From NCBI GenBank assembly GCA_030429495.1, contig JAUIFH010000011.1, forward strand, positions 1 through 64,000: a stretch of DNA of 64,000 bases, in the 5' to 3' direction. Shown piece by piece: positions 1-8,422 of this stretch (within the stretch, counting starts at the first letter, position 1; the number at the start of each line of letters is the position of its first letter). Both the position numbers and the translations under genes were made by a program. Source of the stretch: Alphaproteobacteria bacterium (GTDB lineage Bacteria > Pseudomonadota > Alphaproteobacteria > Rhodobacterales > Rhodobacteraceae). The notes under the pieces are model-generated. The model saw nothing but the letters and a program-made list of their open reading frames with translations. It was not told where the DNA came from and did no database searches.

Positions 1-411
1 GGCGTCGCCGTCGGCACGCCCACCGGCCTCGTCGTGCCGGTGGTGCGCGACGCCGACCAGATGAGCTTTGCCGCGATCGAAAAGAAGATCGGTGAACTGG
101 GCCTGCGCGCACGCGACGGGAAACTGTCGATGGCCGAAATGCAGGGCGGTTCCTTCACCATCTCGAACGGCGGCGTCTATGGCTCGCTCATGTCCTCGCC
201 GATCCTCAACCCGCCGCAGTCGGGCATCCTCGGCATGCACAAGATCCAGGACCGCCCGGTGGTCGTGAACGGCCAGATCGTCATCCGCCCGATGATGTAC
301 CTGGCATTGAGCTACGACCACCGCATCGTCGACGGAAAGGGCGCGGTGACCTTCCTCGTCCGGGTCAAGGAGGCATTGGAGGACCCGAGAAGGCTGCTGA
401 TGGATCTGTGA
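1..411 (+). CDS. odhB: Dihydrolipoamide succinyltransferase (2-oxoglutarate dehydrogenase E2), C-terminal part
   Basis: The reading frame is open from the first base, so this is the 3' end of a gene that begins outside the window. The visible 136 residues are the end of the E2 catalytic domain. The signature [13 protein letters not shown] carries the catalytic His and Asp of the acyltransferase family, and the segment [11 protein letters not shown] is typical of the succinyl-transferring branch rather than the acetyl-transferring one. The enzyme moves succinyl groups from lipoamide to CoA in the TCA cycle. lpdA, which encodes the E3 partner, lies about 850 bases downstream on the same strand. 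This supports the OdhB call over PdhC. Confidence 0.93.
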   Translation, partial: GVAVGTPTGLVVPVVRDADQMSFAAIEKKIGELGLRARDGKLSMAEMQGGSFTISNGGVYGSLMSSPILNPPQSGILGMHKIQDRPVVVNGQIVIRPMMYLALSYDHRIVDGKGAVTFLVRVKEALEDPRRLLMDL

Positions 412-414
412 GGA

Positions 415-630
415 ATGATGCGTGGCGCGATCATTTTCATGCTTCTCGCGGCTTTGGTGTGGTTTGGATCTGTGATCGTCAGGTTGGAAAACACGCGCTA
501 CGCATACTCACTAGGAATGTGTAGTGAGTTCGAGCCCGGTAAAGTGCTCGAGAAACAAATGTGCCTGGACAACGTGCAAACTCGTACGAATTGGGCTTGG
601 CATCTTTACTATGCGCTATTCAAGCGCTGA
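415..630 (+). CDS. Small single-pass membrane protein, unknown function
   Basis: This is a 71-residue frame starting 3 bases after the odhB stop, with a second ATG directly following the first. Residues about 3-22 form one hydrophobic membrane segment, followed by a charged tail with two cysteines. I do not recognise a family. The close spacing suggests translational coupling to odhB. Codon use is unlike the neighbours (CTA, TCA, AGT, AGG and GGA all occur), so it may be a recent arrival or weakly expressed. It could be a chance frame, but its position between two metabolic genes and its clear membrane segment favour a real gene. Confidence 0.5.
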   Translation: MMRGAIIFMLLAALVWFGSVIVRLENTRYAYSLGMCSEFEPGKVLEKQMCLDNVQTRTNWAWHLYYALFKR

Positions 631-686
631 CAACTGGCGAGAACAGATGCCGTCGCCAGAGTCGGAAGAACCTTCGGGAGATACCC

Positions 687-1082
687 ATGTCCAGCGAACT
701 GAACATCCTCGCGCTTTACGGGCTCTACACCGCCCTTATCCTGATCCTGAAGGTGACGGGCGCGACCGGCCAGCTCGGCATGGGCTACCTCATGTCTGCT
801 CGCGACGAACACCGCACCCTCACCGGAATCACCGCCCGCCTCGATCGGGCGCTGACGAACGCTGTCACCGCGATGGCGCTCTTCGCCCCCGCCATCCTGA
901 TCCTTGCCCTCAAGGACGGGTTCAGCCCCGCGACGCTCACCGCCGCGCAGGCTTTCCTTATCGCGCGCGTCCTCTACGTTCCGGCCTACGGGCTCGGTAT
1001 CACCGGCATCCGCACACTTCTCTGGCTCATCGGCTTCGCCGCGACCGTGTTCCTCTACATCATCGCCCTGATGGCCGCATGA
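687..1082 (+). CDS. MAPEG family membrane protein
   Basis: The 131-residue product is almost entirely hydrophobic, with about four membrane segments. Its fold matches the MAPEG family (membrane-associated proteins in eicosanoid and glutathione metabolism): an N-terminal helix, the polar RLDRALTNAVTAM region, then RVLYVPAYGLGI near the third helix. Bacterial members are often annotated as glutathione-transferase-like, but the substrate here cannot be told. The ATG at 687 is preceded by GGGAG at 676-680, and an in-frame ATG at 561 lies inside the upstream gene, so 687 is the better start. It lies between odhB and lpdA on the same strand. Confidence 0.8.
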   Translation: MSSELNILALYGLYTALILILKVTGATGQLGMGYLMSARDEHRTLTGITARLDRALTNAVTAMALFAPAILILALKDGFSPATLTAAQAFLIARVLYVPAYGLGITGIRTLLWLIGFAATVFLYIIALMAA

Positions 1083-1089
1083 CTTCTTC

Positions 1090-1162
1090 TGTTCGAAAAT
1101 ACTCTCGGGGGGAGCGCACCCCGGACCCGGTCCGGGGTGCGGCGGGGGGCAGACAGCCCCCC
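1090..1162. repeat. Intergenic GC-rich double hairpin (REP-like)
   Basis: The stretch after the MAPEG stop holds an 11-bp perfect stem (1116-1126 with 1130-1140, loop CCG), then a G/C-block stem (1144-1150 with 1156-1162). Before them is the short motif TTCGAAAATACTC. This layout resembles dispersed intergenic palindromes known from Rhodobacteraceae genomes. A related G6/C6 hairpin sits at 36893-36915. No long T-run follows either stem, so a classic terminator is not obvious. Confidence 0.5.
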
Positions 1163-1186
1163 GACCGCCGGTGCCGTGGTGCGACG

Positions 1187-1211
1187 TCCGTAGTTACGGA
1201 TGTACTACGGA
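1187..1211. promoter_or_regulatory. Candidate operator upstream of lpdA with three TACGGA half-sites
   Basis: The sequence holds an inverted TCCGTA (1187-1192), a TACGGA (1195-1200) and a second TACGGA (1206-1211). The first two form the palindrome TCCGTAGTTACGGA. The two direct copies are 11 bases apart, about one helical turn, so a protein could bind them on one face. It lies 55-80 bases before the lpdA start. The regulator is unknown. Confidence 0.35.
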
Positions 1212-1265
1212 AAACCGACGCACAACCGACCGAGACCCCACGCCACATTTCTGAAGGAGACCCCC

Positions 1266-2654
1266 ATGGCTGAGTTCGACGTGATCGTGATCGGGGCCGG
1301 CCCCGGCGGCTATGTCTGCGCCATCCGCTGCGCCCAGCTCGGGCTGAAAACCGCCGTCGTTGAGGGGCGCGAAACCCTCGGCGGCACCTGCCTCAACGTG
1401 GGCTGCATCCCCTCGAAAGCGCTCCTCCATGCCAGCCACTCGCTCCACGAGGCCGAGCATAACTTCGCCAAGATGGGCCTCAAGGGAAAGGCCCCCTCGG
1501 TCGACTGGAAACAGATGCTCGCGTACAAGGACGAGGTCATCGGACAGAACACAAAGGGCATCGAATTCCTGTTCAAGAAGAACAAGATAACCTGGCTGAA
1601 AGGCTGGGGCACGATCCCCGAAGCGGGCAAGGTCAAGGTCGGCGACGAGGTGCATGAGGCGAAGAATATCGTCATCGCCACGGGGTCCGAACCCTCCTCT
1701 CTTCCCGGCGTCACGGTCGACGAAAAGACCGTCGTCACCTCCACCGGCGCCTTGGAACTGGGCAAGATCCCGAAGGAAATGGTTGTGATCGGGGCGGGCG
1801 TGATCGGTCTTGAACTCGGTTCCGTCTATGCCCGCCTTGGCACCAAGGTGACGGTCGTCGAATTCCTCGACGCGATCACCCCGGGCATGGATGGCGAGGT
1901 GCAGAAGACCTTCCAGAGATTGCTGAAAAGACAAGGGCTTGACTTCATCATGGGCGCCGCCGTCCAGGGCGCGAGCGTGAAGGGGGGCAAGGCGAAAGTG
2001 ACCTACAAGCTCCGCAAGGACGACAGTGAGGGAACGCTCGACGCCGACTGCGTTTTGGTCGCCACCGGGCGTAAACCCTATACCGATGGCCTCGGCCTCG
2101 AGGCGCTTGGCGTCGAGATGGAGAAGCGCGGGCAGGTGAAGACCGACGCCCACTGGCAGACCAACGTCAAGGGCATCTACGCCATCGGGGATGCTATCGT
2201 GGGCCCGATGCTGGCCCACAAGGCCGAAGATGAGGGCATGGCGGTCGCCGAGGTCCTCGCCGGCAGGCACGGCCACGTTAACTACAACGTCATCCCCGGG
2301 GTGATATATACCGCCCCCGAGGTCGCCACCGTCGGCAAGACCGAGGAACAGTTGAAGGAAGAGGGCCGCACCTACAAGGTCGGCAAGTTCGCCTTCATGG
2401 GCAATGGCCGCGCCAAGGCGGTGTTCCAGGGTGACGGCTTCGTCAAACTGCTCGCCGACAAGGAAACCGACCGCATCCTCGGCGCCCATATCATCGGACC
2501 CGCAGCGGGCGAGCTGATCCACGAGATCTGCGTCGGTATGGAATTCGGCGCGGCTGCCGAAGACATCGCCCTGACCTGCCACGCCCATCCGACCTTCTCG
2601 GAAGCGGTGCGCGAGGCCGCGCTGGCGTGCGGGGATGGCCCGATCCACTCCTGA
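1266..2654 (+). CDS. lpdA: Dihydrolipoyl dehydrogenase (E3)
   Basis: The 462-residue flavoprotein re-oxidises dihydrolipoamide in 2-oxo-acid dehydrogenase complexes, using FAD and NAD+. The N-terminal GxGPGG FAD motif is in [16 protein letters not shown]. The redox-active disulfide is in [17 protein letters not shown] second Rossmann motif, [14 protein letters not shown], binds NAD, and the C-terminal HAHPTFSEA holds the His-Glu pair. Length is normal. The ATG at 1266 follows GAAGGAG; an upstream in-frame ATG at 1200 falls in the palindromic region and is unlikely. Placement downstream of odhB suggests it serves the OGDH complex, though E3 is often shared. Confidence 0.97.
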   Translation: MAEFDVIVIGAGPGGYVCAIRCAQLGLKTAVVEGRETLGGTCLNVGCIPSKALLHASHSLHEAEHNFAKMGLKGKAPSVDWKQMLAYKDEVIGQNTKGIEFLFKKNKITWLKGWGTIPEAGKVKVGDEVHEAKNIVIATGSEPSSLPGVTVDEKTVVTSTGALELGKIPKEMVVIGAGVIGLELGSVYARLGTKVTVVEFLDAITPGMDGEVQKTFQRLLKRQGLDFIMGAAVQGASVKGGKAKVTYKLRKDDSEGTLDADCVLVATGRKPYTDGLGLEALGVEMEKRGQVKTDAHWQTNVKGIYAIGDAIVGPMLAHKAEDEGMAVAEVLAGRHGHVNYNVIPGVIYTAPEVATVGKTEEQLKEEGRTYKVGKFAFMGNGRAKAVFQGDGFVKLLADKETDRILGAHIIGPAAGELIHEICVGMEFGAAAEDIALTCHAHPTFSEAVREAALACGDGPIHS

Positions 2655-2676
2655 TCGCGGGTCGGAGCAGAAGAAA

Positions 2677-2697
2677 GCCCCGCCCGGCGGGCGGGGC
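2677..2697 (-). terminator. Rho-independent terminator of the DUF4405 gene
   Basis: An 8-bp perfect GC stem (2677-2684 with 2690-2697, five-base loop) lies between two convergent genes. Read on the minus strand it is followed by TTTCTTCT, which fits termination of the minus-strand gene ending at 2704. On the plus strand no T-run follows, so lpdA may use it only weakly. Confidence 0.6.
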
Positions 2698-2703
2698 CAC
2701 CGT

Positions 2704-3207
2704 TCAGGATTTCAGGGCCAGAAGCGCAACCGCCAGGTCGGCGTCGGTCTTGCCCGACGCCGCAGCAATCTCTCGCAGCGACTGGCCGGGAAGATCCGTC
2801 AGCATTCCCGATGCCCGCAATTGTTCCATAAGGGTTTCATGCGTTACCCCGAACAGGTCGGCCACGGTTTCCGGCGAGGCGGCGAGAACCTGTTGCGCGA
2901 TCTGGAACTGCGGTGGCCCGCCCCGCCCCTCGCCCTCGCCCGCTGGCAAGAAGAAGACGGCAGAGGCCGCGACCGACAGCGCCAGGGCAACCGCCATCGG
3001 CACGCGTCTGAAATAGCCGGTCATCGCCCGCCAGTTCTTCCAGATATGAAGAACGAACGGGACGATCAGAACCATGCTCAGCCACTCATGCATCCCGTGG
3101 AATGCAGACGGTCCGATATGGAAGAAAAGTGCCACGCCGGAGACGAGCGACACGAGAAAAAGCCCGGTGATGAGCGGCGTGGCGTAGCGGTTCAGAAGAC
3201 TTGGCAT
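2704..3207 (-). CDS. DUF4405-type membrane protein
   Basis: The 167-residue product starts with membrane segments (about residues 8-28, 38-52 and 65-85). Several histidines (FHIG, FHGMHEWL, LHIWKNW) resemble the haem-binding helices of small cytochrome b561-like membrane proteins grouped as DUF4405. The C-terminal half is a soluble region rich in Ala, Glu and Leu that looks like a repeated helical 'does the residue lead to the next stage' type domain (AASPETVADLFGVTHETL), often seen in such proteins. The start at 3207 was chosen because residues before it are not membrane-like. Function is unknown; binding of haem or a role in electron transfer is an inference. Confidence 0.65.
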   Translation of the reverse strand: MPSLLNRYATPLITGLFLVSLVSGVALFFHIGPSAFHGMHEWLSMVLIVPFVLHIWKNWRAMTGYFRRVPMAVALALSVAASAVFFLPAGEGEGRGGPPQFQIAQQVLAASPETVADLFGVTHETLMEQLRASGMLTDLPGQSLREIAAASGKTDADLAVALLALKS

Positions 3208-3322
3208 GGGATGATCCTGAATGAAGGCCGGACAGTGTCCGCACCTTCCTTCCACGCCCGCCACGCGCCTATCCGTCGGCCGCTCCGGATCTTTTTTGCA
3301 ACCGCGGTAAGCGGGTCGGCGA

Positions 3323-4072
3323 CTACGGTGTGATCTTCTCGGGCACCAGCGCCAGCGCCTCATCCTGCCGCAGGGACGCGAAAAGCGGCCAGCCGGCAGC
3401 GGTGAATTCGCGCGCATCGGTGAAACTGAATTGATCGTAGAAGGTCTTTACCCCGAACGTGTCGATCCCCATTTCCGTATAGCGGTGGAGGATCTCGTCA
3501 TAGTTCTCCTCAAGAACCCGGTTGTCGGGCGAAAGGCCGGAGACGAGGACCAGCCCCGTCGGCGCGCAGTCCAGCACGGTGACAGTAAGGTCCGGTCGGT
3601 ATTCCTTCAGGATCGGGATCAGTTTCCAGACATCGCCGGTCCAGGCGCCCTTCGGCAGATTGTCGAGATCGCGGGAAGTCATCTCGACCGAGAACGGGCA
3701 GCAATCATGCAGGGCGATGACGCCGTCGGGCCGCGAATTGCGTTCGGTGTTGATGAAGTCACGCAAAAGAAACTCGAAAAGATGCATCCCGTCCAGGAAC
3801 GAAAACGAGAAGCGAATCCCAAGTTTCTCGATAAAGCCCTCGCGGAAGAAGTCGTCGCTGGTCATCTGGAAGACATGCAGGGCGGGCTTGGAGCCGATCA
3901 CGTTCGTCTCGACCCGAAAATACGGGTCCACCGCGATGGTACGGCTTCTTACCGGGGCAAAGGACGCCCCCGTGCGGCACCCGACCTCCAGATACCAGTC
4001 GAAGAGATGCCGGGCATGCAGCCGGCCGAGGAATTTCCGGTACCGCATCCCCTCAACCTTGGTGAGTTCCAT
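3323..4072 (-). CDS. Class I SAM-dependent methyltransferase-like protein
   Basis: The 249-residue protein has a Rossmann-like methyltransferase core. Motif I is LEVGCRTGASF, with the acidic residue of the next strand in IAVDPYF. SFLDGMHLFEF and IALHDCCPF match the Methyltransf_24 group, whose LHD segment follows strand 4. The substrate is unknown; relatives act on sugars or small molecules, and some are linked to surface polysaccharide genes. The GntR gene upstream on the same strand ends 47 bases before this start, so the two may be co-transcribed. Confidence 0.7.
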   Translation of the reverse strand: MELTKVEGMRYRKFLGRLHARHLFDWYLEVGCRTGASFAPVRSRTIAVDPYFRVETNVIGSKPALHVFQMTSDDFFREGFIEKLGIRFSFSFLDGMHLFEFLLRDFINTERNSRPDGVIALHDCCPFSVEMTSRDLDNLPKGAWTGDVWKLIPILKEYRPDLTVTVLDCAPTGLVLVSGLSPDNRVLEENYDEILHRYTEMGIDTFGVKTFYDQFSFTDAREFTAAGWPLFASLRQDEALALVPEKITP

Positions 4073-4119
4073 CCTGAATCGTCCTTCTCTTCGCGCCGTC
4101 TTGCGTTGCTCAGGCAGCC

Positions 4120-4770
4120 CTAAGTTGCGATGTGGCGCAACCCTTGCGTGACATCGGTCCGGATCGCAAGGCGAAGCGCCGGTTCGTCGCCGGCCTTCAA
4201 CGCGGCAATGATCATCCGGTGGTGTTGCGGCGGCTCTGACCGGGCAATCCGCGTGTAAAGCGATCGCATCGTCGGGCCAAGCTGGAGCCAGACCGTCTCG
4301 GCGACAGCGAGCATTGCGGGCGCCTGCGCACGTAGATAAAGCGTCCGGTGAAATTCCAGATTGGTGCGGATATAGGCCACCGCGTCGCGCTTCACTGCCG
4401 CCTCGGCATTGGCCATGTTGATCGCCTGAAGGCGCTCAATCAGCGCTATATGCGCGCGCGGCAATGCACGTGTGGCAAGTTCGGTCTCGATCAGCGCACG
4501 CAGGGTCGCAAGTTCCTCGATCCGCTCGGTCGACAGGTCCGGCGTCGATACCCGGCCCGAGGCGGAGAGCGTCAGCGCCCCCTCTGCCGAGAGCCGCCGC
4601 AGTGCTTCCCGCGCCGGTGTCATCGAGACGCCATAGCTCCGCGCCAGCCCGCGCAGTGTCAGGGCCTGGCCGGGCGCAAGTTCGCCATGCATGATCTGCT
4701 GGCGCAGCGACCGGTAGAGCCGGTCATGCGCCGCGATCCCTGTATCGGTTGCGCGCGGGGTGTTCAGCAT
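4120..4770 (-). CDS. GntR family transcriptional regulator (FCD/FadR subfamily)
   Basis: The 216-residue protein has an N-terminal winged helix-turn-helix (residues about 15-75; LRGLARSYGVSMTPAREALRRL is the recognition region) and a helical C-terminal FCD ligand domain with metal-binding-type residues (EFHRTLY and the later HHRMI). FadR-like regulators of this class usually repress genes for organic acid or amino-acid-derived compounds and are released by a ligand. The target cannot be named. A perfect palindrome, TGTGATCACA, lies 8 bases before the start codon and suggests autorepression. Confidence 0.85.
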   Translation of the reverse strand: MLNTPRATDTGIAAHDRLYRSLRQQIMHGELAPGQALTLRGLARSYGVSMTPAREALRRLSAEGALTLSASGRVSTPDLSTERIEELATLRALIETELATRALPRAHIALIERLQAINMANAEAAVKRDAVAYIRTNLEFHRTLYLRAQAPAMLAVAETVWLQLGPTMRSLYTRIARSEPPQHHRMIIAALKAGDEPALRLAIRTDVTQGLRHIAT

Positions 4771-4777
4771 GGGCGAT

Positions 4778-4787
4778 TGTGATCACA
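4778..4787. promoter_or_regulatory. Palindromic operator candidate for the GntR regulator
   Basis: TGTGATCACA is a perfect 10-base palindrome in the 54-base gap upstream of the GntR gene. FCD-type GntR proteins commonly bind short palindromes around their own promoters, so autoregulation is a reasonable guess. It is short enough to occur by chance. Confidence 0.35.
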
Positions 4788-4824
4788 CGGCCGGATCGAG
4801 GTCAATTGCATCGGCACCCGACCG

Positions 4825-5517
4825 TCATCCGCCGAAATCCACCCGATGCAGCGCCGGTCCGTGCGTCCTGAGCCAGCGCCGATGCCGGCTATAGTCCGGC
4901 ATCAGCCCCTCGACCACCGCCCAGAATGCCGGCGAATGGTTCATCTCGACCAGATGGGCCACCTCATGCGCCGCGACGTAGTCGAGCACTTCGGGCGGCG
5001 CCATGATCAGACGCCATGAATACATGAGCCGGCCATCGGCCGTGCACGACCCCCAGCGCGACCGTGTGTCGCGCAACGTGATTCGGGAAAACCGCCGGCC
5101 CAGCGCCACGGCATGGCTTTCGCTTGCCGTCAGAAGCCGCTGGCGGGCCGCAAGTTTCAGGAAGGCCAGGACCCGCGGTGCAACCCGGTCGGCGCCGGCC
5201 GGAACAACCAGGCGGTCGCCCTCGACCCGCGCTGCCCGCACCTGCGCCTCCGCTATCCGCAAGGCGCGGCCCTCGAACCGGATCTCGCCACCGGCGACGA
5301 CCGTCTCGCGCCCCGCCGCGTCCCGCAGCATCCGCCGAACCCACTCGGCCTTTTCCGCAGCGAAGGCGAGCGCCTCGCGCTCCTTCGCGCGGGCCGGCAT
5401 CGACAGCGTCACCCGACCGTCGAGCCGCGATACGCGCAGCGAAAACCGCCGCGCCCGTGCCGTACGGCGAAGCGTGATTTCGACCGGCGGCTCTCCGGGC
5501 AGGACGTGCTGGCTCAT
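4825..5517 (-). CDS. YgjP/DUF45-type zinc metallopeptidase
   Basis: The 230-residue protein ends in a SprT/YgjP-like peptidase domain. The zinc motif HEVAH is followed by LVEMNHSPAFW, which supplies the third metal ligand, and RSRWGSC is the conserved family segment before it. The N-terminal half (ITLRRTARARRFSLRVS) is the usual beta-rich part of this family. Length is normal. Physiological substrates are poorly known; it is taken to be cytoplasmic. It is followed on the same strand by the GntR gene after 54 bases. Confidence 0.85.
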   Translation of the reverse strand: MSQHVLPGEPPVEITLRRTARARRFSLRVSRLDGRVTLSMPARAKEREALAFAAEKAEWVRRMLRDAAGRETVVAGGEIRFEGRALRIAEAQVRAARVEGDRLVVPAGADRVAPRVLAFLKLAARQRLLTASESHAVALGRRFSRITLRDTRSRWGSCTADGRLMYSWRLIMAPPEVLDYVAAHEVAHLVEMNHSPAFWAVVEGLMPDYSRHRRWLRTHGPALHRVDFGG

Positions 5518-5672
5518 GTGGACCCTCCGGGGCCGAGATTACCGCCCTTGGCGGCGGGGAAAAGGACAAAGCGGTAGACCGCGCACGATGCTGCCGAAAG
5601 CCTTTGACAGCCCCGTGCACTTGTGGCAGTTGGCACCGACTCTCGAACAGACGTGCACGGAAGGAGTTTTCC

Positions 5673-6002
5673 ATGCCCAAGGACGAATGGGGCGTCAAGC
5701 GCCTCTGCCCGCATTGCGCCAGCCGTTTCTACGACCTGCAGCGCGACCCGATGACCTGCCCCGAATGCGGGCACACCTTCACGGCGGAAAGCCTGGTCTC
5801 CGGCCGCGGCCGGACACTGGTCAGCGACAAGACGGCGGCAAAATCCCGTGACCTCGATGTCGACGACATGTCCGACGACGCGGTTCTCGACGACGACAGC
5901 AACGATTCCGATCTCGACGACGACCTCCTTGAAGATGACGAGGATGACGATGTTTCGCTCGACGACATCGCGGATGTCGCAGGCAACGATGATGATAGCT
6001 GA
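5673..6002 (+). CDS. FYDLN acid domain protein (TIGR02300)
   Basis: The 109-residue protein begins with a small zinc-ribbon-like part: CPHC at about residue 12, then RFYDLQRDPMTCPECG with the FYDLN-type signature. The C-terminal half is a long run dominated by Asp with a few Glu and Ser. This pattern defines TIGR02300, a protein of unknown function conserved in alphaproteobacteria. The ATG at 5673 is preceded by AAGGAG at 5661-5666. It sits just upstream of tRNA-Ala. The acidic tail suggests binding of a basic partner or cation, but that is only inference. Confidence 0.85.
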   Translation: MPKDEWGVKRLCPHCASRFYDLQRDPMTCPECGHTFTAESLVSGRGRTLVSDKTAAKSRDLDVDDMSDDAVLDDDSNDSDLDDDLLEDDEDDDVSLDDIADVAGNDDDS

Positions 6003-6128
6003 GCGATCACAGGCCGGATGATTCCGGTCCGTGGCGGTTCCGAACGGGCGCGGCACGACCGCGCCCGTTTCCGTTTCCGGCCCTGCCGCGGCCATCCGGC
6101 CGATCTTTCATAAACACCCACTTTTCGC

Positions 6129-6157
6129 TTGCGCCCGCTTTCCGCCTTGCCTATATC
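6129..6157 (+). promoter_or_regulatory. Sigma-70-type promoter for tRNA-Ala
   Basis: TTGCGC (6129-6134) and TATATC (6152-6157) are separated by 17 bases and lie about 37 bases before the mature tRNA 5' end. A start near 6164 would give a leader of about 30 bases for processing. Confidence 0.45.
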
Positions 6158-6193
6158 GCCCGTCACGCGGGCGGCGACGCCCGGACCTCCGGT

Positions 6194-6269
<76 letters not shown>

Positions 6270-6324
6270 ATTCTCGTACTGTCCGTCGTCAGATGATCTG
6301 GGACAGGAGGGGTTTCCTAAACGG

Positions 6325-6353
6325 AGAATTCGAACGAGAAAGGTTCGAATTCT
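6325..6353. repeat. Perfect 11-bp inverted repeat beside tRNA-Ala
   Basis: AGAATTCGAAC (6325-6335) and GTTCGAATTCT (6343-6353) are exact reverse complements separated by 7 bases. It lies between the tRNA and the 3' end of the aminotransferase gene. It is AT-richer than a normal terminator here and lacks a T-run. It could be a weak terminator of the minus-strand operon or a recombination scar. Confidence 0.45.
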
Positions 6354-6461
6354 GATTCAACGCAAGCTCGAAACTCCGTGGGCGACAGCGGATCGGTGCT
6401 GCAACCGGCGTGCCGGGGCTCGGGGGCGTGACGCTGGCGGACAGCGCGGCCGTACCGGCAT

Positions 6462-7778
6462 CTACCAGCCCCCGAACGCAGCAACTTTGGTATCGTCCAC
6501 GCGCCCCGAACAGGCATCGTCGATTGCCTGCGCAAGGATTGTTGCGCCGTTCTCGGCCTGTCTTTCGGACAGGATCAGCGGCGGTGTCAGTTCGATCACG
6601 TTCGACCCCGTTCCTACATAGTAAGCAATGACGCCATGCTCCCAAGCGCGGTAGACTGCGCGGCGGGCAAGAAGGGCGGCTGCCCCCCCTTTCTCGTCGA
6701 CAAGTTCTATCCCGATCGCGAGTCCCCTGCCGCGAATATCCCCGACATGGAAATTGCCGTGCAAGGCCGCCCGCAAGCAGGCAATCAGACGGCTCCCGCT
6801 CCTCGCGGCATTCTCCGCCAGACCATCTCTCTCGATCACGTCCAGAACCGCGAGTGCCGCGCTGGCCGAAATCGGATTCCCGTGCGTCGTCTGCATCGAG
6901 AAGGCAGTGGCATGGTTCAGGATCGCTTTCGGGCCGACCGCCGCCGAAACCGGGATCCCGCCGCCAAGCCCCTTGCCGAAAACCACTATATCGGGTGTCC
7001 AGTCGTCGTGTTCGAACGCGTGCATCCGCCCCGTGCGGCCCAACCCGACCTTCACTTCGTCGCAGACCGTGAGTATCCCGTACTTGGCGCAAAGGGCGGC
7101 AAGCCCTTTCAAGAAGCCGGCAGGAGGGATCAGCAATCCGCCGTCAGCCTGGACAGGCTCGATGAAGAACGCCGCGACCTCATCGCCCGGGCTGGTAGTG
7201 CGCAGCAGCCCGGCAATATGCTCAAGCAGCGCAGCGCCGCTTGGATCGGCTGCAAAAGGACGAAGCGGATCGGGAAATGGCACCGCCGTGACCCCTCCGT
7301 CACGCGCGGCGTGGGCCTGGACCGGGTGTGCGGAGACGGCCATCGATCCTTCGGTGCCACCGTGGTAGGCGCCGATGAAAGAGATGATGCGGGGACGCCC
7401 GGTCGCAGCCACAACAGACCGCGCTACGGTTTCGTTGGCGTCACTTCCCGAATGCCCGAGCCAGACGCACCGATCATGCCCGCCGGGCGTGATCCGAAGC
7501 AACCGTTCGCCAAGCTCGACCGCCGGAGCGATGGCTGATGACAGGCCCGTCGCACCAGCCTGCGTTCTCAGCGCCTCGTATACGCGCGAAACCCATTCCG
7601 GATGCGCGTAGCCAAGGCTCGCGGCCCCCCAGCTTGCGGCCAGATCCAGAAACTCCCGTCCTTCGGAGTCGTAGAGGTGGCAACCCGCCCCCCGCGTGAC
7701 CTCCTGCGGGAAGAAGCGCAGCTTCTGCAGGTCCGACAAGGCGGCCGCATCGCGCGCATAAAGGCGGCCACCGGTCAT
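6462..7778 (-). CDS. Class III (omega) aminotransferase
   Basis: The 438-residue PLP enzyme shows the fold-type I landmarks: a glycine-rich substrate region (LDLAASWGAASLGYAHP), GAYHGGTEGS near the phosphate site, the Asp that contacts the pyridine nitrogen in VCDEVKVGLGRTG, and the Schiff-base lysine in VVFGKGLGGG. Family members move amino groups from omega-amino acids, diamines or glutamate semialdehyde-like compounds. It is the last gene of the minus-strand operon starting near 13.8 kb and overlaps the upstream cysteine hydrolase by 4 bases. In context it probably deaminates a breakdown product of the imported compound; the exact substrate is unknown. Confidence 0.88.
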   Translation of the reverse strand: MTGGRLYARDAAALSDLQKLRFFPQEVTRGAGCHLYDSEGREFLDLAASWGAASLGYAHPEWVSRVYEALRTQAGATGLSSAIAPAVELGERLLRITPGGHDRCVWLGHSGSDANETVARSVVAATGRPRIISFIGAYHGGTEGSMAVSAHPVQAHAARDGGVTAVPFPDPLRPFAADPSGAALLEHIAGLLRTTSPGDEVAAFFIEPVQADGGLLIPPAGFLKGLAALCAKYGILTVCDEVKVGLGRTGRMHAFEHDDWTPDIVVFGKGLGGGIPVSAAVGPKAILNHATAFSMQTTHGNPISASAALAVLDVIERDGLAENAARSGSRLIACLRAALHGNFHVGDIRGRGLAIGIELVDEKGGAAALLARRAVYRAWEHGVIAYYVGTGSNVIELTPPLILSERQAENGATILAQAIDDACSGRVDDTKVAAFGGW

Positions 7779-8422
7779 CGCGCGGCCTGATGAAGCTCCT
7801 CAACAAGCTCGTCGCTCGTCACCTGGCGGCAGTATCCCTGGATCGTGCGCAACGAGTTGTCGTGACGCTCCTGACTGTAGGTCAGGCAGGCATCCGTCAC
7901 CTGAGTCACGAGGTAGCCAAGGTCACAAGCGTCGCGGATCGCGCTTTCGACGCACTGATCCGTGATAAGCCCGCTGATCACCAATTGGCGGACACCGAGA
8001 TTGCGCAGGACGTAGTCGATATGGGTCGAGACGAAGACCGATGACGATGATTTCGGCAACACGATCTCGTCGCCGACCGGCGCGATTTCATCAATTACCC
8101 TTCCGTCCCAGGAGCCTTTTGCAACATTGAAACCCGTGATCTTGTAGTCGAGGCTCCGATCTCGTCCATCAAGGGTCAGGCTTTCGATCGTGGTGTACAT
8201 CACTTCGACGCCGACATTCCGGCAAGCGGACTGGATCGACTGCATGTTCGGAATGACACGTGAGTAGAGTTGATCGAAGAACCACTCATACTTCTCCCGG
8301 AACTCCGCTTCAGGCAGGTCAACGAATTCGGCGCCTTGCCGGTGGGCGCTGAAATTCTGGACGTCGATAAAGAGCAGTGCCGATTGCGAAGGCACCAGCG
8401 GGAGGTTGCGGGTAAGCGTCAT
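7775..8422 (-). CDS. Isochorismatase-like cysteine hydrolase
   Basis: The 215-residue protein carries the family triad: Asp20 (LLFIDVQN), Lys124 (IVLPKSSSS) and Cys157 (ITDQCVESA). Members hydrolyse amides, ureides and related C-N bonds (nicotinamidase, RutB, biuret hydrolase) or isochorismate. Surrounding genes for transport, transamination and a second amidohydrolase make an amide or ureide substrate more likely than isochorismate. The start overlaps the stop of the amidohydrolase gene by 4 bases (ATGA), as does its own stop with the aminotransferase start, so translation is probably coupled. Confidence 0.85.
   Translation of the reverse strand: MTLTRNLPLVPSQSALLFIDVQNFSAHRQGAEFVDLPEAEFREKYEWFFDQLYSRVIPNMQSIQSACRNVGVEVMYTTIESLTLDGRDRSLDYKITGFNVAKGSWDGRVIDEIAPVGDEIVLPKSSSSVFVSTHIDYVLRNLGVRQLVISGLITDQCVESAIRDACDLGYLVTQVTDACLTYSQERHDNSLRTIQGYCRQVTSDELVEELHQAAR

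Noticed and set aside
1194-2648. Long open frame antisense to lpdA (484 codons)
   Set aside because: It mirrors lpdA in high-GC DNA, has no family motifs and no ribosome site; lpdA is certain.
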